A stretch of DNA of 64,000 nt from Hymenoscyphus infarciens (taxonomy: Eukaryota > Ascomycota > Leotiomycetes > Helotiales > Helotiaceae), in NCBI GenBank assembly GCA_001414345.1, contig LLCB01000148.1:62001-126000 (forward strand), read 5' to 3'. A program made the position numbers and the translations under genes. Below are positions 1 through 12,372 of the stretch, piece by piece. Below the pieces are notes generated by a model. That model made no database searches. It had not been told where the DNA came from and saw only the letters and a program-made list of their open reading frames with translations. Every line of letters starts with the position of its first letter. The stretch's first letter is position 1.

Positions 1-557
1 ACTTAATACTATACTAATTAATAACCGAAGACTTAGAATAAGTCTTTTTAAAGAAGAGAGAATATAATAGTACACTATCCTAGATTATTATATAATAGCT
101 AGATTATTATATAATAGTACTATTCTAAATTATTAGTATTCGTAAAACTGCCGATACCTCTAAGTAGTGCTAATACCTCTAATACTTCTAGGGCTAAGAT
201 TACAAATAACCGATACTTATATAAGTAAAGTATTAAAGGTATTAATATCTAATATTTATATATAGAAGGGATTAAGGTTTAGATATTATATATTTAGCTT
301 TTTAAAGGATTAGAGGTTATATATTTAGCTTTTTAGCTCTTATTATTTAGTATTAGCTATATTAGACAGAGCTCGGTTATTATTATTATTAGAACTTAGA
401 AGCTTCTAAACTCTTATATATAGACGTTTATATTTAGTATAAAAGAGGGATAGTTATTGTTTTCTTCTATATTAGTACCTAGTATCTATATACGTCATTC
501 TACTATACGCACTCCTATATACCTCTACTATAGTTGTGTGTATTTCGTGCCGTTATA
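1..557 (+). mobile_element. 3' end of a third, heavily mutated copy of the short LTR element (tail plus 3' LTR)
   Basis: Bases 28-62 match the purine-rich tract that precedes the 3' LTR of the element at 6105-9148 (motif AAGACTTAGAATAAGTC then a purine run). An LTR-like segment starts at 63 with TATAATAG, corresponding to TGTGATAG, and ends at 557 with GTGCCGTTATA. The two ends match the other LTRs well, while the middle is divergent and longer (about 495 bp against 373). The body of this copy lies left of the window. CA and TG dinucleotides are nearly absent, as expected after RIP. Confidence 0.55.
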
Positions 558-3500
558 TTAAAAGAGTATTTTACTAAGTAAATAAGTATTCTAGAGATTA
601 AGTAAAGCTTTAAAATATTTAAATTTATATTTAGATAAGTTTTTTATAAGTCTATCTACTAATATATTATTTATTAGTAAATAAATAACTTAGAAAGATC
701 TCTTCTTATACTCTTAATAAAACTATATATTCTAGATATCTATATATTAAAGCTTTATAAATATTCTCTTATTTTCTCTAATAATTAATTAGATAGTTTA
801 TTAATTATTATAAAATATATTCTATATTTTATCTAAATTAAGCTATAGTTCTCTAAAAAGACGCTTTAATACTATTATTTCTATACCTAATAGCTTTACT
901 TCTAAGAGCTTAGCTTCTATTATTATTATTATAATTATATCTTATTATAAAGCTCTCTAAGCTATAAGTCTACTAAATAATAATATTATATATTTATTAG
1001 AAGATCTTTAAGTTTCTAGATTATTAATATATAATATATCTAAAACGAGTACTAGTTATATATCTCTAAGCTCTCGCTTATATATAATTCCTAAGAACCT
1101 TATCTTAAATAAGTATTAAATATACTAATTTATTATAGCTATATATTTATTATTTAGGTTAGTTAAGAAGTATAAAAGCTAGGAAGTAGTAAATATAATA
1201 TCTAGTTATATTATAATTACTATATAGAGTACTAAACCTACCTTTTCTTAATAGAACTTTATAAACACAGGTTTTACTATTCTTTAATTCTTTTTTAGTT
1301 TATATATTAGAAGTAGTATACTTAAGTAATCTCTATTAATAAGCTTAAATTATTTAGTAATTTATTTAATAAATATATTATAAGAGAGCTATATCTTTTT
1401 CTATACTCTATCTCTATAGACTTTTACTATTACTAAGTAAGTATAGTTTATATAAAAGCTTTAGTTTATTTATTATAACTCTTACTAGAGATATATTATC
1501 TTAATAGTATATTATCTATATATCGTCTATATAAAAGATTATAAAAACCTTTCTTAGAAGATCTATATAAATATAAGACTCTTCTAAACAAGGTATTAAG
1601 CTATATTCTTAAAAAGTAGTTATAAAGTATTTAAACTATAAAGGTAGAGAATCTCTTAACCTATAAAGTACTCTATCTAATTTAATATATAGTCTCTCTT
1701 ATTAATATCTATCTAGAAGTTAATAAGCTATTAAAAGAGCTCTTATATCCCTTTCTATATTAATAAACGTGTTTATAATATTATATTACTTAATCTCTAG
1801 ATTAAATCTAGTAACTATTACTATAACTATTTAGAATAATCTTACTATAAGTATAATAGTATATATTAAAAGAATAGTATCTTTTTATTAGAGATTACCT
1901 TTAACTATAAGCTAAGCTTAGTATTAAATTAGATAGTTTATAAAGTTATATTTATATATAAATACTTACTTTAAAAGTAATAGTTTTATTTTAGTATTCT
2001 ATCTTTTAATTATATACTAGTATTTCCTCTTCTCTAAGTTCTTAATTTTAAGCTCTAAATCGTCTTTAAAGTACTTACTAAGTAGATAGTTTATAAGTTC
2101 TCTTTATAATTTTAGTTCTTTTAGTAGTTTTAACTAATAAAAGTATAGATATCTAAGCTTTAAAAGCGTTTCTTCTCTTATTATTACTACTATAATAATA
2201 TAGTAGATGTCTTATAAGTTCTCTTTATTTAATACTATACTCTTTAATAAAGGCTAAAAAGTACTAAAGAAATAATTTAAATATTCTAAAATAGCTTATT
2301 AAAGCTTTATTCTAATTAATATAACTAGTAGAGTAAAGATTATTATATCTCTAATATCCTCCTCTTTAAGTTAACCTCTCTTACTCTTTCTTAATATAAG
2401 TAGATATACTTTCTTTATATATTTTTACTTTATCTTAGACTCTTTTAGGTTTTTACTTTCTATATTTATTATTCTCTACTCCTTAGTTAACTTTATATTA
2501 GAAGTTTCTAAAACTAGTATATTAAGAGTTCTTTCTTATATACTATTTTATTATTAAAAGAGCTTACTCTCTTTATTTTATTAAGAGATTCCTTCTATTA
2601 TTCTATTACTTATCTTAATTAGTAGACTATTTAAGCCTTTTATACTTTTAATATTATTTTATAGTTAAGAGAATCTTATAAACACTTATTAAAAGAGTCT
2701 TATAGTTTATTAAGAGATTCTTATATTTTACCTATTTTAAGAGCTTATAACCTATTCTAGTATACTTTTAGGTTTAGATATTACTCTAAGTAATAGAAGT
2801 CTAAACCTAGAAGAGATTATATCTCTCTTTTCTAGCCTTATCTCTAAGTTTTAGCTAATTAAAGCTTTACTTAGTATATTAATAGCTTTAAGTAAGATAT
2901 CTCTTACTAGTTTAACTCCTAGTTTTAGTTTTCTTATACTCTCTATTTTATATATACTAACACTTTTAAGTAGAGCTTTAGCGTCCTATTACTCTTACTT
3001 AACTATATACTATATTACTATATAAGTATTTATAATAAGTTATTATTCTATCTTTTTATATTCTAGTATATAAAAGATTTCTTTATTAAATATAATATTC
3101 TAAGTTATAATAACTCGATTAAGCTATAGAACCTAGATATAGTAGATATTTAATAAGATATATCTAACTAAATAACTTATATTAGCTCTAGAATTAACTT
3201 TAAAAGCTCTCTTTTTAACTTCTTATTCTCTCTCTTTTTTTTTAGTAAATAAGCTCTAAATCTATAAACATAGATTCTATTCTAATCTAGTCTAAGGTCT
3301 TTTATTACTAAGTTCTTAAACTTTAGATTATACTAGTAGAAATAATTATTAAACTATAATAAAAGTACCTTATTTAGTATCTTAAACTTATTTCTTTAGT
3401 TAAGACTTATATTATAGAGCTAAATTCTAGCTATAGTTAACTTAGTCTAGAGCTATTATAGTAAGTTAGTAGTAGATAATAGTTTAATTAAGTATATAAT

Positions 3501-3901
3501 TACTTCTTATTCTACTCTCTCTACCTCTCTATTTAGTTTATAAGTATAAGTTAGTATAAGTTCTAAGTCTATTCTAATTTCTATAGCTTATAAAGTATAT
3601 TCTAATACTTTATATTATAAGATTACTAATTTATTATTATTATACTTAAGCTTATAAATTAAAAGACTATATTACTATCTAACCTATCTTTTAAAGTTCT
3701 TAAGCTTTTTAAATACTATTTCTTCTCTCTTATTTATTATTATAAATCTAAAAAGCTTTCTACTATACTCCTCTTTTATTAAGAAGAGCTATTTAGCTCT
3801 ATTATATCTAGTTAAGAAGTTAAATAGATCTTATAAGTACTACTAGAATAGTTATATACTCCTATTTTTAGAGATATATCTTAAAATAACGTTTTAAGTA
3901 T
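558..3901. other. AT-rich RIP-degraded DNA, no intact gene
   Basis: This stretch has TpA everywhere and almost no CpA or TpG, with stop codons in all frames at high density. I see no open frame of useful length and no recognisable domain. It is most likely old transposon sequence flanking the LTR elements, but the parent family cannot be read by eye. Confidence 0.7.
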
Positions 3902-4186
3902 AGGTTATAGTATAGTATAAGTACTTTACTTATTTAATACCTATAATTTTCATATTTCTTACTAACTAGACTAAAGCTTTAAGAGCTTCTTATCTTAGAT
4001 ATTCTAATCTTTATAGCGATTATAGAAGCTATATCGAGAGCATAGAATAAGCAAAGTGAAGTTAAAGTAGAGACTTAATTCCTAGAACTATAGAGAAGAG
4101 CATAAGGCTTTAAATACTATACTTCGCGCTTAAAAGGTAGAGATTATCAGATAATCCTTTATCTAACCTACCTTTGTCTCGTAATA
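3902..4186 (+). repeat. Probable 5' LTR of a second LTR element (element B)
   Basis: The stretch 4010-4186 matches 9205-9381 closely, for example GAAGTTAAAGTAGAGACTTA against GTAAAGTTAAAGTAGATACTTA, and the shared terminus CCTTTGTCTCGTAATA against CCTTTGTCCCGTGACA. The left boundary is approximate, placed where a GTATAGTATAAG-like motif matches the start of the right copy. This copy carries about 40 extra bases near 3975-4010. Differences are mostly C/T and G/A. Confidence 0.6.
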
Positions 4187-6104
4187 ATCTTCTATACTAT
4201 ATTTTAGCTAAATCACTTCTTAGTTTAGTATAATCTCTTATCTTCTTATAAAAGCGTTTATTAATCTTTTTAAAGAGTATTAAGTATATTAAAGTAAACA
4301 TAGCTTAAGGTTTTTAGAGCTTAGTATAGTTATTAATAAGGTTATATTTAAATAAGACTAAGTTTACTATATAAATTAAAGATTTAATAACTATATCGTT
4401 CTCTATAAGCTTAAAATATAGTAAATAGTTATACTTATTATACTATACTCTAGATTCCCTAATATATACTTCTAAGATAATATTAGAATAAAAACCCTTA
4501 ATAATAGTAATATTAGTAAGCGTTAGATCTATAGTATTACCTTCTCTCTTACTCTTAAGAACGTTCTTTATAACTCTTATTCTTATTCTACTAATTAGAA
4601 TATTAGTTATTTCTAATTCTACTATATTATTAGAGTACTTAAAAGTTCCTAAAACAAGTATATTCTTACTATTAATAAGATAGACTACTCTATAATTATT
4701 AAAAAGTATTAAATCTATAAGAAAGTGTCTAGTATATTTAGCTAAGAAAGCGTAGATTCTCTATTTTAGAGCTTAGTTTATCCTTTCTAGATTAGTTAGA
4801 AGCTCTAAAGATAAGATTATAGTACTTATATTCTTAATAGGGTATTTTAATAACCTCTAAGTATTACTAATAGAGCTTATAGATCCTTTTCTAAACTTAG
4901 ATTATACTATAAAGAACTTTTTAATTAGTTTCTTTTAGAAGTCTATCTAAAAAGAGACTTCTAAGTACTATATACTCTCTTTTAACTCTTTATTATTTAG
5001 GAGATTATTAAGAGTAGGACTATACTTTCTAGTAAGTATAAATTCTAAGGTTTAATAGTTAATTAGTTTTTAAAAGTATTCTTAACTATTCTTATATAAA
5101 CATTTCTTATTATTAGAACCTCTATTTTAGACTCTATTACTAGAATTAGATAAGTTATTACTTCTACTTCTAAGAATAGAGAATATTCTACTAGCCTTCT
5201 CGCTAGTCTTTAATATAAAGTGTTTATATAAAATCCTTAAAAATATTTTAATAAGATTATTAAGTAATATAACTCTCTTCTTAAGCTCTATATTAGTAAT
5301 TAACTATATTTTTTAACTTATTACCTAGGTAAGAGTAATTTAGTAAACTATATCTAGGAAGTCTTTTACTATAAGTAGACTCTTAATCTCTAAGAGTTAA
5401 AATTTTTTTACTTAGTTATAATAGCGTTTCTAGTTAGAGAACTAGTAATTAGAGTTTATAGATCTCGATTTAGTTTAAGTAAGTATATTCTAGTATTCTA
5501 TATATACTATATCTTCTACGCTTTCTAATATTAGTACTAAGTTACTTTTAAGCTTTTAAATTAGGTTCTAAGAAGTAAATTTCCTAGTATACTTAAGTAA
5601 GGATTAGGCTTTTAAGAGTATAGACTATAGTACTCTCTACCTAGGAGCTAACTTTATATATCTTACCTTATATAGTATAAAGCTTATTAATTTTAAAAGC
5701 ATATCTTTTAATATTATCTCTAAAGTCTTTTTTAATATTATTAGCTATTACTAGGAGAGGTAGTTCTAGTTAATCTCTTTCTATATATTAAGCTACTAAG
5801 AGTATATTCTAGGCTTTATTTATTATAAGCTAGGCTTCTTTAAGTCTAATATTCTTATTAAGTATAACTTATTTAATTATAGAATAAGGTCTTTTAAGAT
5901 TATTAGTGTTCTTAGTATTAAAGCTATTTAGATTAAAGTATTCCTAGACTCTTTCTTAGTAAGTAATATAAAAGAAGCGGTTATACTATATAGGCTACGA
6001 GTTTTAGTTAGTAAGAAGGACTTTTTTAGTTAAAAGTAAGCTTACTATTATAAAAGTAGTACTCTTAAAAAGAAAATAAGAATAAATAAAAAGAAGATAA
6101 AGCT
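4187..6104 (+). mobile_element. Internal region of element B, RIP-degraded
   Basis: DNA between the two B LTRs, interrupted at 6104 by the nested element. It is AT-rich with no surviving reading frame. A purine-rich run at about 6071-6104 fits the polypurine tract expected just before the 3' LTR, which resumes beyond the nested insertion at about 9156. At 1.9 kb it is too short to hold a complete gag-pol, so element B is either non-autonomous or deleted. Confidence 0.5.
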
Positions 6105-6477
6105 TATGATGGCCTGTTATCTAGGCTATCCTAGATAGCCGATATTACGTGGCATATGCCGTATATATTAGCTTTCGGTAGTTGTTGTTTTACATTGTCT
6201 AATTTAGGAAGGTTACGTATGTCCGTACGTCTGTCTAGACTTTCGGACGTACTTCGTAGGGTTCGGGCTTTTGTATTAGCCGACGTATGTCGTTGTTCGG
6301 TTTCGTACCCCTTTTGTATCGTCTGAAACCTCTTGTATATAGTAGTCTACTCCTAGAGTTAGAAAAGGCTAGTTTAGCCTTTTCTTCTGTATTAGAGCCT
6401 AGTATTTACATACGTTATTCTGCTAAACGCACTCTTATATGCCTCTTCTGTAGTTGTGTATATTTTATGCTATTATA
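6105..6477 (+). repeat. 5' LTR of element A1 (373 bp)
   Basis: Aligns end to end with 8776-9148; the differences are dominated by C/T and G/A transitions. The terminal bases read TATGATGG...TATTATA where the 3' LTR has TGTGATAG...TTACA, so the canonical TG/CA ends are transition-mutated here. Confidence 0.85.
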
Positions 6478-8775
6478 TAAAAAGGCTAAACTCTACTTCG
6501 CTGGTGACGGCATTTATAATATCTCTTTTAAGCTTGTCGTCGCTCCTTTTGTTTTCGAATACGACTTAGCCTAGATTCGGACTAGGATAACAACATCCTT
6601 AAATAGCTAGGATTCTAGAGATCTCCTAGACAGCTAGTAATATTAGGGTTTAATATCGGTTTTAGATAGCTGGTAAAAATCGTGTCTTATACGTTATAGG
6701 ATTTAAATATGCTAAGTGTTTAGAATCCTAATAACCCTCTCTATATAGGGACTGCTATACACAGGTTTAGTGAATAAGTCGACTATTACTAAAAGTTATC
6801 GCGAAGGCTTCTAAATCTGCTCTTACCCTCCCCCTCTCTTCTAAGTTCTACTACGAGGCGTTAAACAACCTTCTAAGGCTACCCCCCCTTTTTAAAAGAT
6901 AACTCTCTAAACCCTTTCTGAATTATACTTGTATACTAAAACATAAAAGGTCCTAAAGAGACTTTTTAAATGCGGACGATATATAGACGAGAGATAGTAG
7001 CATATAAAGAATAAAATAATTAGTTAGACGAGATAGACATAATTATAAGCGAACTTCGAAGTTAAAAACACCCTACCTCTAAACTCTTACTAATCTAACC
7101 CTCTTTTACTTTTAAAGCCTAAATTTAGACCTCTTTTACTTAAGAGACACCGCTGCCTCTAATGCCTTCCTACTACTTCCTAACTCTTAAATCTCGAATT
7201 AGATATAAATTAGTCGAAATACGCTCTCTATTAGAATAAAACTTAGAAGCGAGCTCTTAGCTAAGTTATTACTATCTCTCGACTAAACATTATCTAACTC
7301 TAAGCTTCCTTTAAACCTCTACTAGCAAACGACTAAAAAGACTACGATTACTTAGTTATAGACCGAGTCCTAGCCGCTAGTACAAAGGTTAAAAGAGATG
7401 GAAGTAGAATTAAGAAGAAGATTACGCTAAAGAAACGTTCGCTTTTCAAGTATAGCTATACTCGGAGAGAATAGTAACAGTTCTTTAATATATAGGACAT
7501 ATACCTTAGCTCCGAAACTTATCTGCTACTTTTAAGAGACGCTAGAATTATAACTTTGCTAAAATAGTAAACGATCTTTTAGTTATAGATAAGGAAAGAC
7601 ACTAAAGCACTAAATATTCAGAAACGACTAAGCCTATTAATATTAGTACTTCGGTTTAGAATACCCTTCTATCTAGCTCTAAACTCCCTACAATCTAATA
7701 GTAACTCTCTTCTTCGAAATTAGAAGATGATTAAGTCCTTAAGTACCTTGAAGAGAATAAGGTAATATAATAACTTTTAGTAATAATGCTTTTAACTAGC
7801 TGAAACCCTACCTATTATTATCCTAAACATTAGATAATAATTTCAACCTTTAATAACATTTAGTATTAAGTTTATTTAACTAGCTAAACTACCTCTTTTA
7901 TTATTCTTAGATACTCAGATAATAATTTCAACTTTAACAACTTAGTTATAACTTCGCCTTTAACTAGCTGAAACCCTACCTCTTTTTGTTATCTTAAACT
8001 TTAGATAGTATTTTTAACATTTAGTAATAAACTCTTTTAACTAGCTAAAACCCTACTAACTCTAGTAAGGAGTCTTTCTTATATTCTTTACTTCTTTTTA
8101 CTTCTAGCTAGGCTAGAAGTTCTTTTTTATTAAATTCTTTGAATTAGATACGAATTGGTACGCTCTTAAAAGGATAGTGACCTCTTAGCTAAGTTATTAC
8201 TATCTACGATATTATTGACTTTTCGTTTCTAACTTTACTCTTTTTTATTCGAATTTAAATTAGATATAAATTAGTATACTCTTAAAGTAAGCTCTTAATT
8301 AAGTTATTACTATTACTCTTAACGTTACCTCTTAACTGAACGACCTCTAACTCGACTCTGAATTCGTCTTTGACTTTTGAAATTTTTCTGATTTTACTTT
8401 GAACTTTTTAAACTTTTAAACTTTTAAACTTTTAACTTTAAACTTTTTCTAACCTACTAGACAGGATTAGACTATACTCTTTTAGTAGACGTGAATGCTT
8501 ACTTTTGATATTAAAGGATTAGAAACAAAGTCTCTTTATAAGTATCTATAAAGTCGGTTACGATTTAGAACCTATTTTAATATCTTATCTCGCTTATAAT
8601 AAATTACGATAAAGTATTTATAAACTTAGGTTAGCTATGATTTAGACCTTAATTGACCTTCTTGCTTATAATAAAATTAAATACGATAAATGTTATAATA
8701 CTTATACTATCCTGATTCGACCTTGAATAATAAGAGATAGAAGACTTAGGATAAGTCTTTTTTAAGGGAGAGGGA

Positions 8776-9148
8776 TGTGATAGCCTATTATCTAGGCTAT
8801 CCTAGATAGCTGATATTACGTGGTATATGCTGTACATATTAGCTTTCGGTAGTTGTTGTTTTATATTATCTAATTTAGGAAGGTTATATACGTTCGTACG
8901 TCTGTCTAGACTTTCGGACGTACTTCGTAGGGTTCGGGCTTTTATATTAGCCGACGTATGTCGTTGTTCGGTTTCGTACCCCTTTTATATCGTCTAAAAC
9001 CTCTTATATATAGCAGCCTACTCCTAGAGTCAGAAAAGGCCAGTTTAGCCTTTTCTTCTATATCAGAGCCTAGTATTTACATACGTTATTCTGCCAAACG
9101 CACTCCCATATGCCTCTTCTGTAGTTGTGTGTATTTCGTGTCGTTACA
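8776..9148 (+). repeat. 3' LTR of element A1 (373 bp)
   Basis: Starts TGTGATAGCC right after a polypurine tract and ends CGTTACA, immediately followed by the AAGCT target duplication. It has the same length as the 5' LTR at 6105-6477. Confidence 0.85.
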
Positions 9149-9155
9149 AAGCTAA

Positions 9156-9381
9156 TATAACTAGTATAGTAGAAGTAGTATTCTATCTACTAACTAGGCT
9201 TATAACTATAGCAATTATAGAAGCTATATTAAGAGTATAGGATAAGTAAAGTAAAGTTAAAGTAGATACTTAATTCCTTAAACTATAGGGAAGAGTATAA
9301 GGCTTTAAATACTATACTCCTCGCTTAAAAGGTAGGGATCATTAGGTGATCCTTTATCTAACCCACCTTTGTCCCGTGACA
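9156..9381 (+). repeat. Probable 3' LTR of element B
   Basis: Matches the segment ending at 4186. It ends with GTCCCGTGACA at 9381, a plausible CA terminus. AT-rich DNA stops here, and the stop codon of the next gene is only about 100 bp away (9482), so element B sits in or against that gene's 3' flank. Confidence 0.6.
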
Positions 9382-9481
9382 CCTTAGTATATTGTTTGTA
9401 AAGAAACCACGACTTTAATTAGTGTTGAACCTTCCCTCCAACCATTAACACCCTCATTAACCAAATTCCCAACATCCCCCC

Positions 9482-10332
9482 TCACTTCTTCTTCTCAAGC
9501 ATAGCATCCTCGGCATTCTTCTTCCCAAAAGCATTCTCCCTCTTCACAAACTCCTTAATATACTCCGGGACCTTCTCCACCAAGTTCCCCTCCCCAGCCT
9601 TCGGCTCCCCAAATTGAGTCCAAGTAGGCACAACCCCAGTCCAAACCTTCTTCCTCATCTCCTCATTTTTCATATCCGCACGATCATCGTGTGGCTCGCC
9701 ACTCCTAACTTTTGCACTCGCATCCACGATCCTCACTCTCAAGATCTGAGTAGAAGTCATCTCCGTCTTGGTAGGAGGAAGACGTGTTTGCGCCCAGCGA
9801 TCTGTAAGTACCGAGTTTGTGATCTTCTCCATAGCCCAGAGTTTCTCATCCACCTCCACCACTGGAGTTGCATACCCATGAAGAATTGCAGAACGGTAAT
9901 TATAAGAGTGGGAATTTGGTGTCAGCGCGAGGACAAGACCATCCATATGAGTTGCGGAAATTGTCAGAGGGAGACCTTCGTCTTCCCCATTTGCGTCTTT
10001 GCTTAATCGCATGAGACGCGAGGAGATGTAGCCATGGAGATAGAGATCCAATGGTTGGGTTAAAGATGCGGATTGGTCTGTAAAAGAGGCCATAAATCCG
10101 ATCATGGGGAGGACGGCGGGGAAGGGGTCTTCTGGGTCGGGGGTTGTGAAGGAGACGTGGACTATGGGGGTGGTGTTTACGATTGTGTGGATGGTTTGGT
10201 AGTCGTAAGTTCCTGGGTTGGGAATTAGGTTTGGGTGCTACTTGATTGCGGGGGGGAGTTACCTCGTGGTTTGTAACGCTGGACTGTGTTACGGGGGAGT
10301 TTGGGGTAAGTGGGGGGATCTGAGTCTACCAT
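9482..10332 (-). CDS. FMN-binding split-barrel protein of the pyridoxamine 5'-phosphate oxidase-like family
   Basis: Two exons: 10332-10263 and 10212-9482, with a 50-nt intron (10213-10262; donor GTAACTCC, acceptor CCCAG). They give 266 residues. The N-terminus reads MVDSDPPTYPKLPRNTVQRY and joins cleanly to TYDYQTIHTIVNTTPIVHVS, the usual opening strand of this family. Further family features are ISATHMDGLVLALTPNSHSY, an SAILHGYATPV strand, and a C-terminal stretch with TSTQILRVRI and SAKVRSGEPHDD. Members resemble PNP oxidases and nitroimidazole-reductase-like flavoproteins (COG3467 type) and bind FMN, but their substrates are mostly unknown. It is predicted to be cytosolic, with no signal peptide. 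The N-terminal exon is short, and its start is the first ATG that keeps the family N-terminus. Confidence 0.85.
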
Positions 10333-11637
10333 TTTGATGGTTTCTTGGTGCTTTGAGTTGGTTCAAAAAGAGGTAAGGAGCTGATGATTGATCAATTGAA
10401 AAGCGAGGCTTTATTTCATTTATATACACAATGGTGAATTGAATTCTCCTGAGTCACGAAGGAGGATTCCGTTGTCTTATTCCGTACGGATTTTTGATCA
10501 CCCCCCTCATTTTTGGTGTGGAACAGTCCCCATTCCAAAAGGGGCAAGTCCAACCAAGCGAGATCTAATCGTCATCCACACCAACCAATCGGATGGTTTG
10601 GAATCAATCAGCGCTTTAAATTTCCCATCCTATCCTATCCTAGGGGTCAGGATAGGATAGGCTAAGTAAATCGTTATTAATATATTATTAAATATTAAGT
10701 AAATAAAATACTATGAATAAGTATCGACCTTGTTCTAATAGTAATTACATATCTTTTATTCAGTAGATAACCTATTAAAAAAGCGGAGTTTACCCAGGCT
10801 GAAGGAAAATATCCACGTAGCGCCAAGAGGCTGGGAAAGTTAAAGCGCTGGAACTTTGGATTTCAGCACGGATTCTTGTGGACCATACTGATGCTTGACT
10901 TGGTAAACTACGACAACGTATTCTGAATATATACCTCTTCATCAATACCAATTTCTCGAGGAGAACACTTGTTGTGCGATTGGAAGGAAATTAAGCAGAT
11001 GGCTCAGAGTAAGAGTGTGCCCCACCCTTTTCCGAAGTGGTAACCGGATGTGGACACTGGAAATACGGGTCTAACACTGAATTCATATGCGGGTTACTCG
11101 ATAATTATGTCTCCGCTTCATGTTTCCGATATCTTCGTGGTGTAAATTTGCGGGGTTAAGTATTAACGTCCACTCTTCTCCTGATTTTATCAAGATGTCT
11201 AGAATGAACGGAAAATTTCCGGTGCAGAAGATCCAGCGTTCGAGACTCGTTTGGTAAGATTTCCTGTCTGTCTACTCTCTGTTTCTCAGTTCCAAATTTC
11301 AAGTTTTTTCAAGTCGCATTGCACTTTGTTTTCAACACGTAGCAACACTTCCGTTGCCATTACATTGTATGAAGTGATGGCTCGGAGTGCAAGACGAAGT
11401 TTCCCAGGTTCTGTGAGGTAGATAATCGCAGTGTCCTCATCGTCGAAATGGTGTCAAGCTAGAGAGACCATCGTTAAGACGGTCTAGAAACCACGTACCG
11501 TTGCGGTCATGTATTTTAGATTATTTCGTCATCACAGAATTCGACTATACTTCCACTGTCATTCTTCTTTCAAAATTCCTTTCCAAAGGAAACTTTTACA
11601 ACCCAAAGGTCAACGTTCAACCTTGTCTCCCGTCAAA
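10333..11637. other. Intergenic region with a small hairpin and an AT-rich relic
   Basis: Divergent upstream region of the flavoprotein gene (minus) and the next gene (plus). It contains a perfect inverted repeat at 10629-10661 and a roughly 110-bp AT-rich, CA-poor patch at 10662-10775 that resembles RIP-mutated repeat debris. The remainder has ordinary composition and I see no convincing coding sequence. Confidence 0.6.
10629..10661. repeat. 13-bp perfect inverted repeat (hairpin)
   Basis: CCTATCCTATCCT (10629-10641), loop AGGGGTC, then AGGATAGGATAGG (10649-10661). Each arm itself repeats TATCC. It directly abuts the AT-rich patch starting at 10662. Confidence 0.8.
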
Positions 11638-12372
11638 ATGGAAGAGTTCCAAGTCCGGAATCCCAGACGACTCTCAAGCGCCTCAGATACCACTCTGATT
11701 GATTACAACATCGAAGGCCTTGTCGAAAATGAGGAAACAACCTCTTTCGAGGGCATGGGAAACCTGCTATCCGTCATTGAAAGCGAAAACACAAACCCCC
11801 CGAAGACCAACCTCGGTCGCCGCGCACCCCCAAACCTCATCCCTAGCAAATACATCTACACAATCGCCAACAGATCCGCAAAGCGAGAATCTAAGAAACC
11901 TAAAATCACCCACTTCTCCCTCGCCGCCTCACCTCGCAGCACATCCAGCCAATCCCCCGTCCCAACAATGGAAGCAGACCCCGAGGATACCTTCAACCCA
12001 CTAGACATCACCTATCGACCAACCGTAAAAATCGCCAAATCTCTCTTTAAATCCGCCTCCGATATGGCTTGCGAGAGACACGCAGCGTTGGAACGAATGA
12101 AGGTGCTCAGAGGACTGTTGGAAAAAGAACAGGATCGTCGGGAAATATTGAGATTCAATCTTGAGGGTTCAGACTTGGAGCGTGCGGTTGATTTTTTGGA
12201 AAGTCGGATTTTTGCGTTGAGTAGTGAGGGGAAGGCCGAGTTTATGGCCAAGTTTAGGGAGTTGAGGGGGGAGGAGAATATGCAGGTTATTGAGGGGATT
12301 GAGGTCAATGAGCCGGAGTTGAAGAGGGAAGCGGAGAGGAAGAGGGAGAGGAAGGTTAAGTATGTTTATTAG
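11638..12372 (+). CDS. Hypothetical protein with charged, helical C-terminus
   Basis: Single exon, 244 residues. I chose the ATG at 11638 because its context (GTCAAAATGG) is good for a fungus. The frame is also open 43 codons further upstream, but that part reads like untranslated leader. The N-terminal third is polar and acidic (EGLVENEETTSFEGMGN). A basic segment follows (SAKRESKKPK), then a Ser/Pro-rich linker. From about residue 125 to the end there is a long, strongly charged helical stretch (ERHAALERMKVLRGLLEKEQ) ending in EAERKRERKVKYVY. A coiled coil is likely. I do not recognise the family; a nuclear or scaffold role is possible but unsupported. Confidence 0.75.
   Translation: MEEFQVRNPRRLSSASDTTLIDYNIEGLVENEETTSFEGMGNLLSVIESENTNPPKTNLGRRAPPNLIPSKYIYTIANRSAKRESKKPKITHFSLAASPRSTSSQSPVPTMEADPEDTFNPLDITYRPTVKIAKSLFKSASDMACERHAALERMKVLRGLLEKEQDRREILRFNLEGSDLERAVDFLESRIFALSSEGKAEFMAKFRELRGEENMQVIEGIEVNEPELKREAERKRERKVKYVY

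Larger units (their letters stand above)
6105..9148 (+). mobile_element. Non-autonomous LTR retrotransposon, copy A1, with target duplication AAGCT
   Basis: Two 373-bp LTRs at 6105-6477 and 8776-9148 bound a 2.3-kb internal region. The 3' LTR starts TGTGATAG and ends CGTTACA (canonical TG...CA). A polypurine tract AAGGGAGAGGGA lies directly before it at 8764-8775. The five bases AAGCT at 6100-6104 are repeated at 9149-9153, a perfect target-site duplication. The internal region has no open frame with recognisable gag, protease, reverse transcriptase or integrase, so this is a LARD/TRIM-like non-autonomous element or one stripped by RIP and deletion. It is inserted in element B and is less mutated than its host, so it is younger. 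Confidence 0.85.

Noticed and set aside
6287..9155. Two similar open frames inside the LTRs (about 95 and 65 codons)
   Set aside because: They lie within LTR sequence, start at non-ATG or poor-context codons and differ by RIP changes; not independent genes.
9614..10006. Open frame on the plus strand over the flavoprotein gene
   Set aside because: It is the antisense shadow of a gene with clear family motifs and a matching intron.
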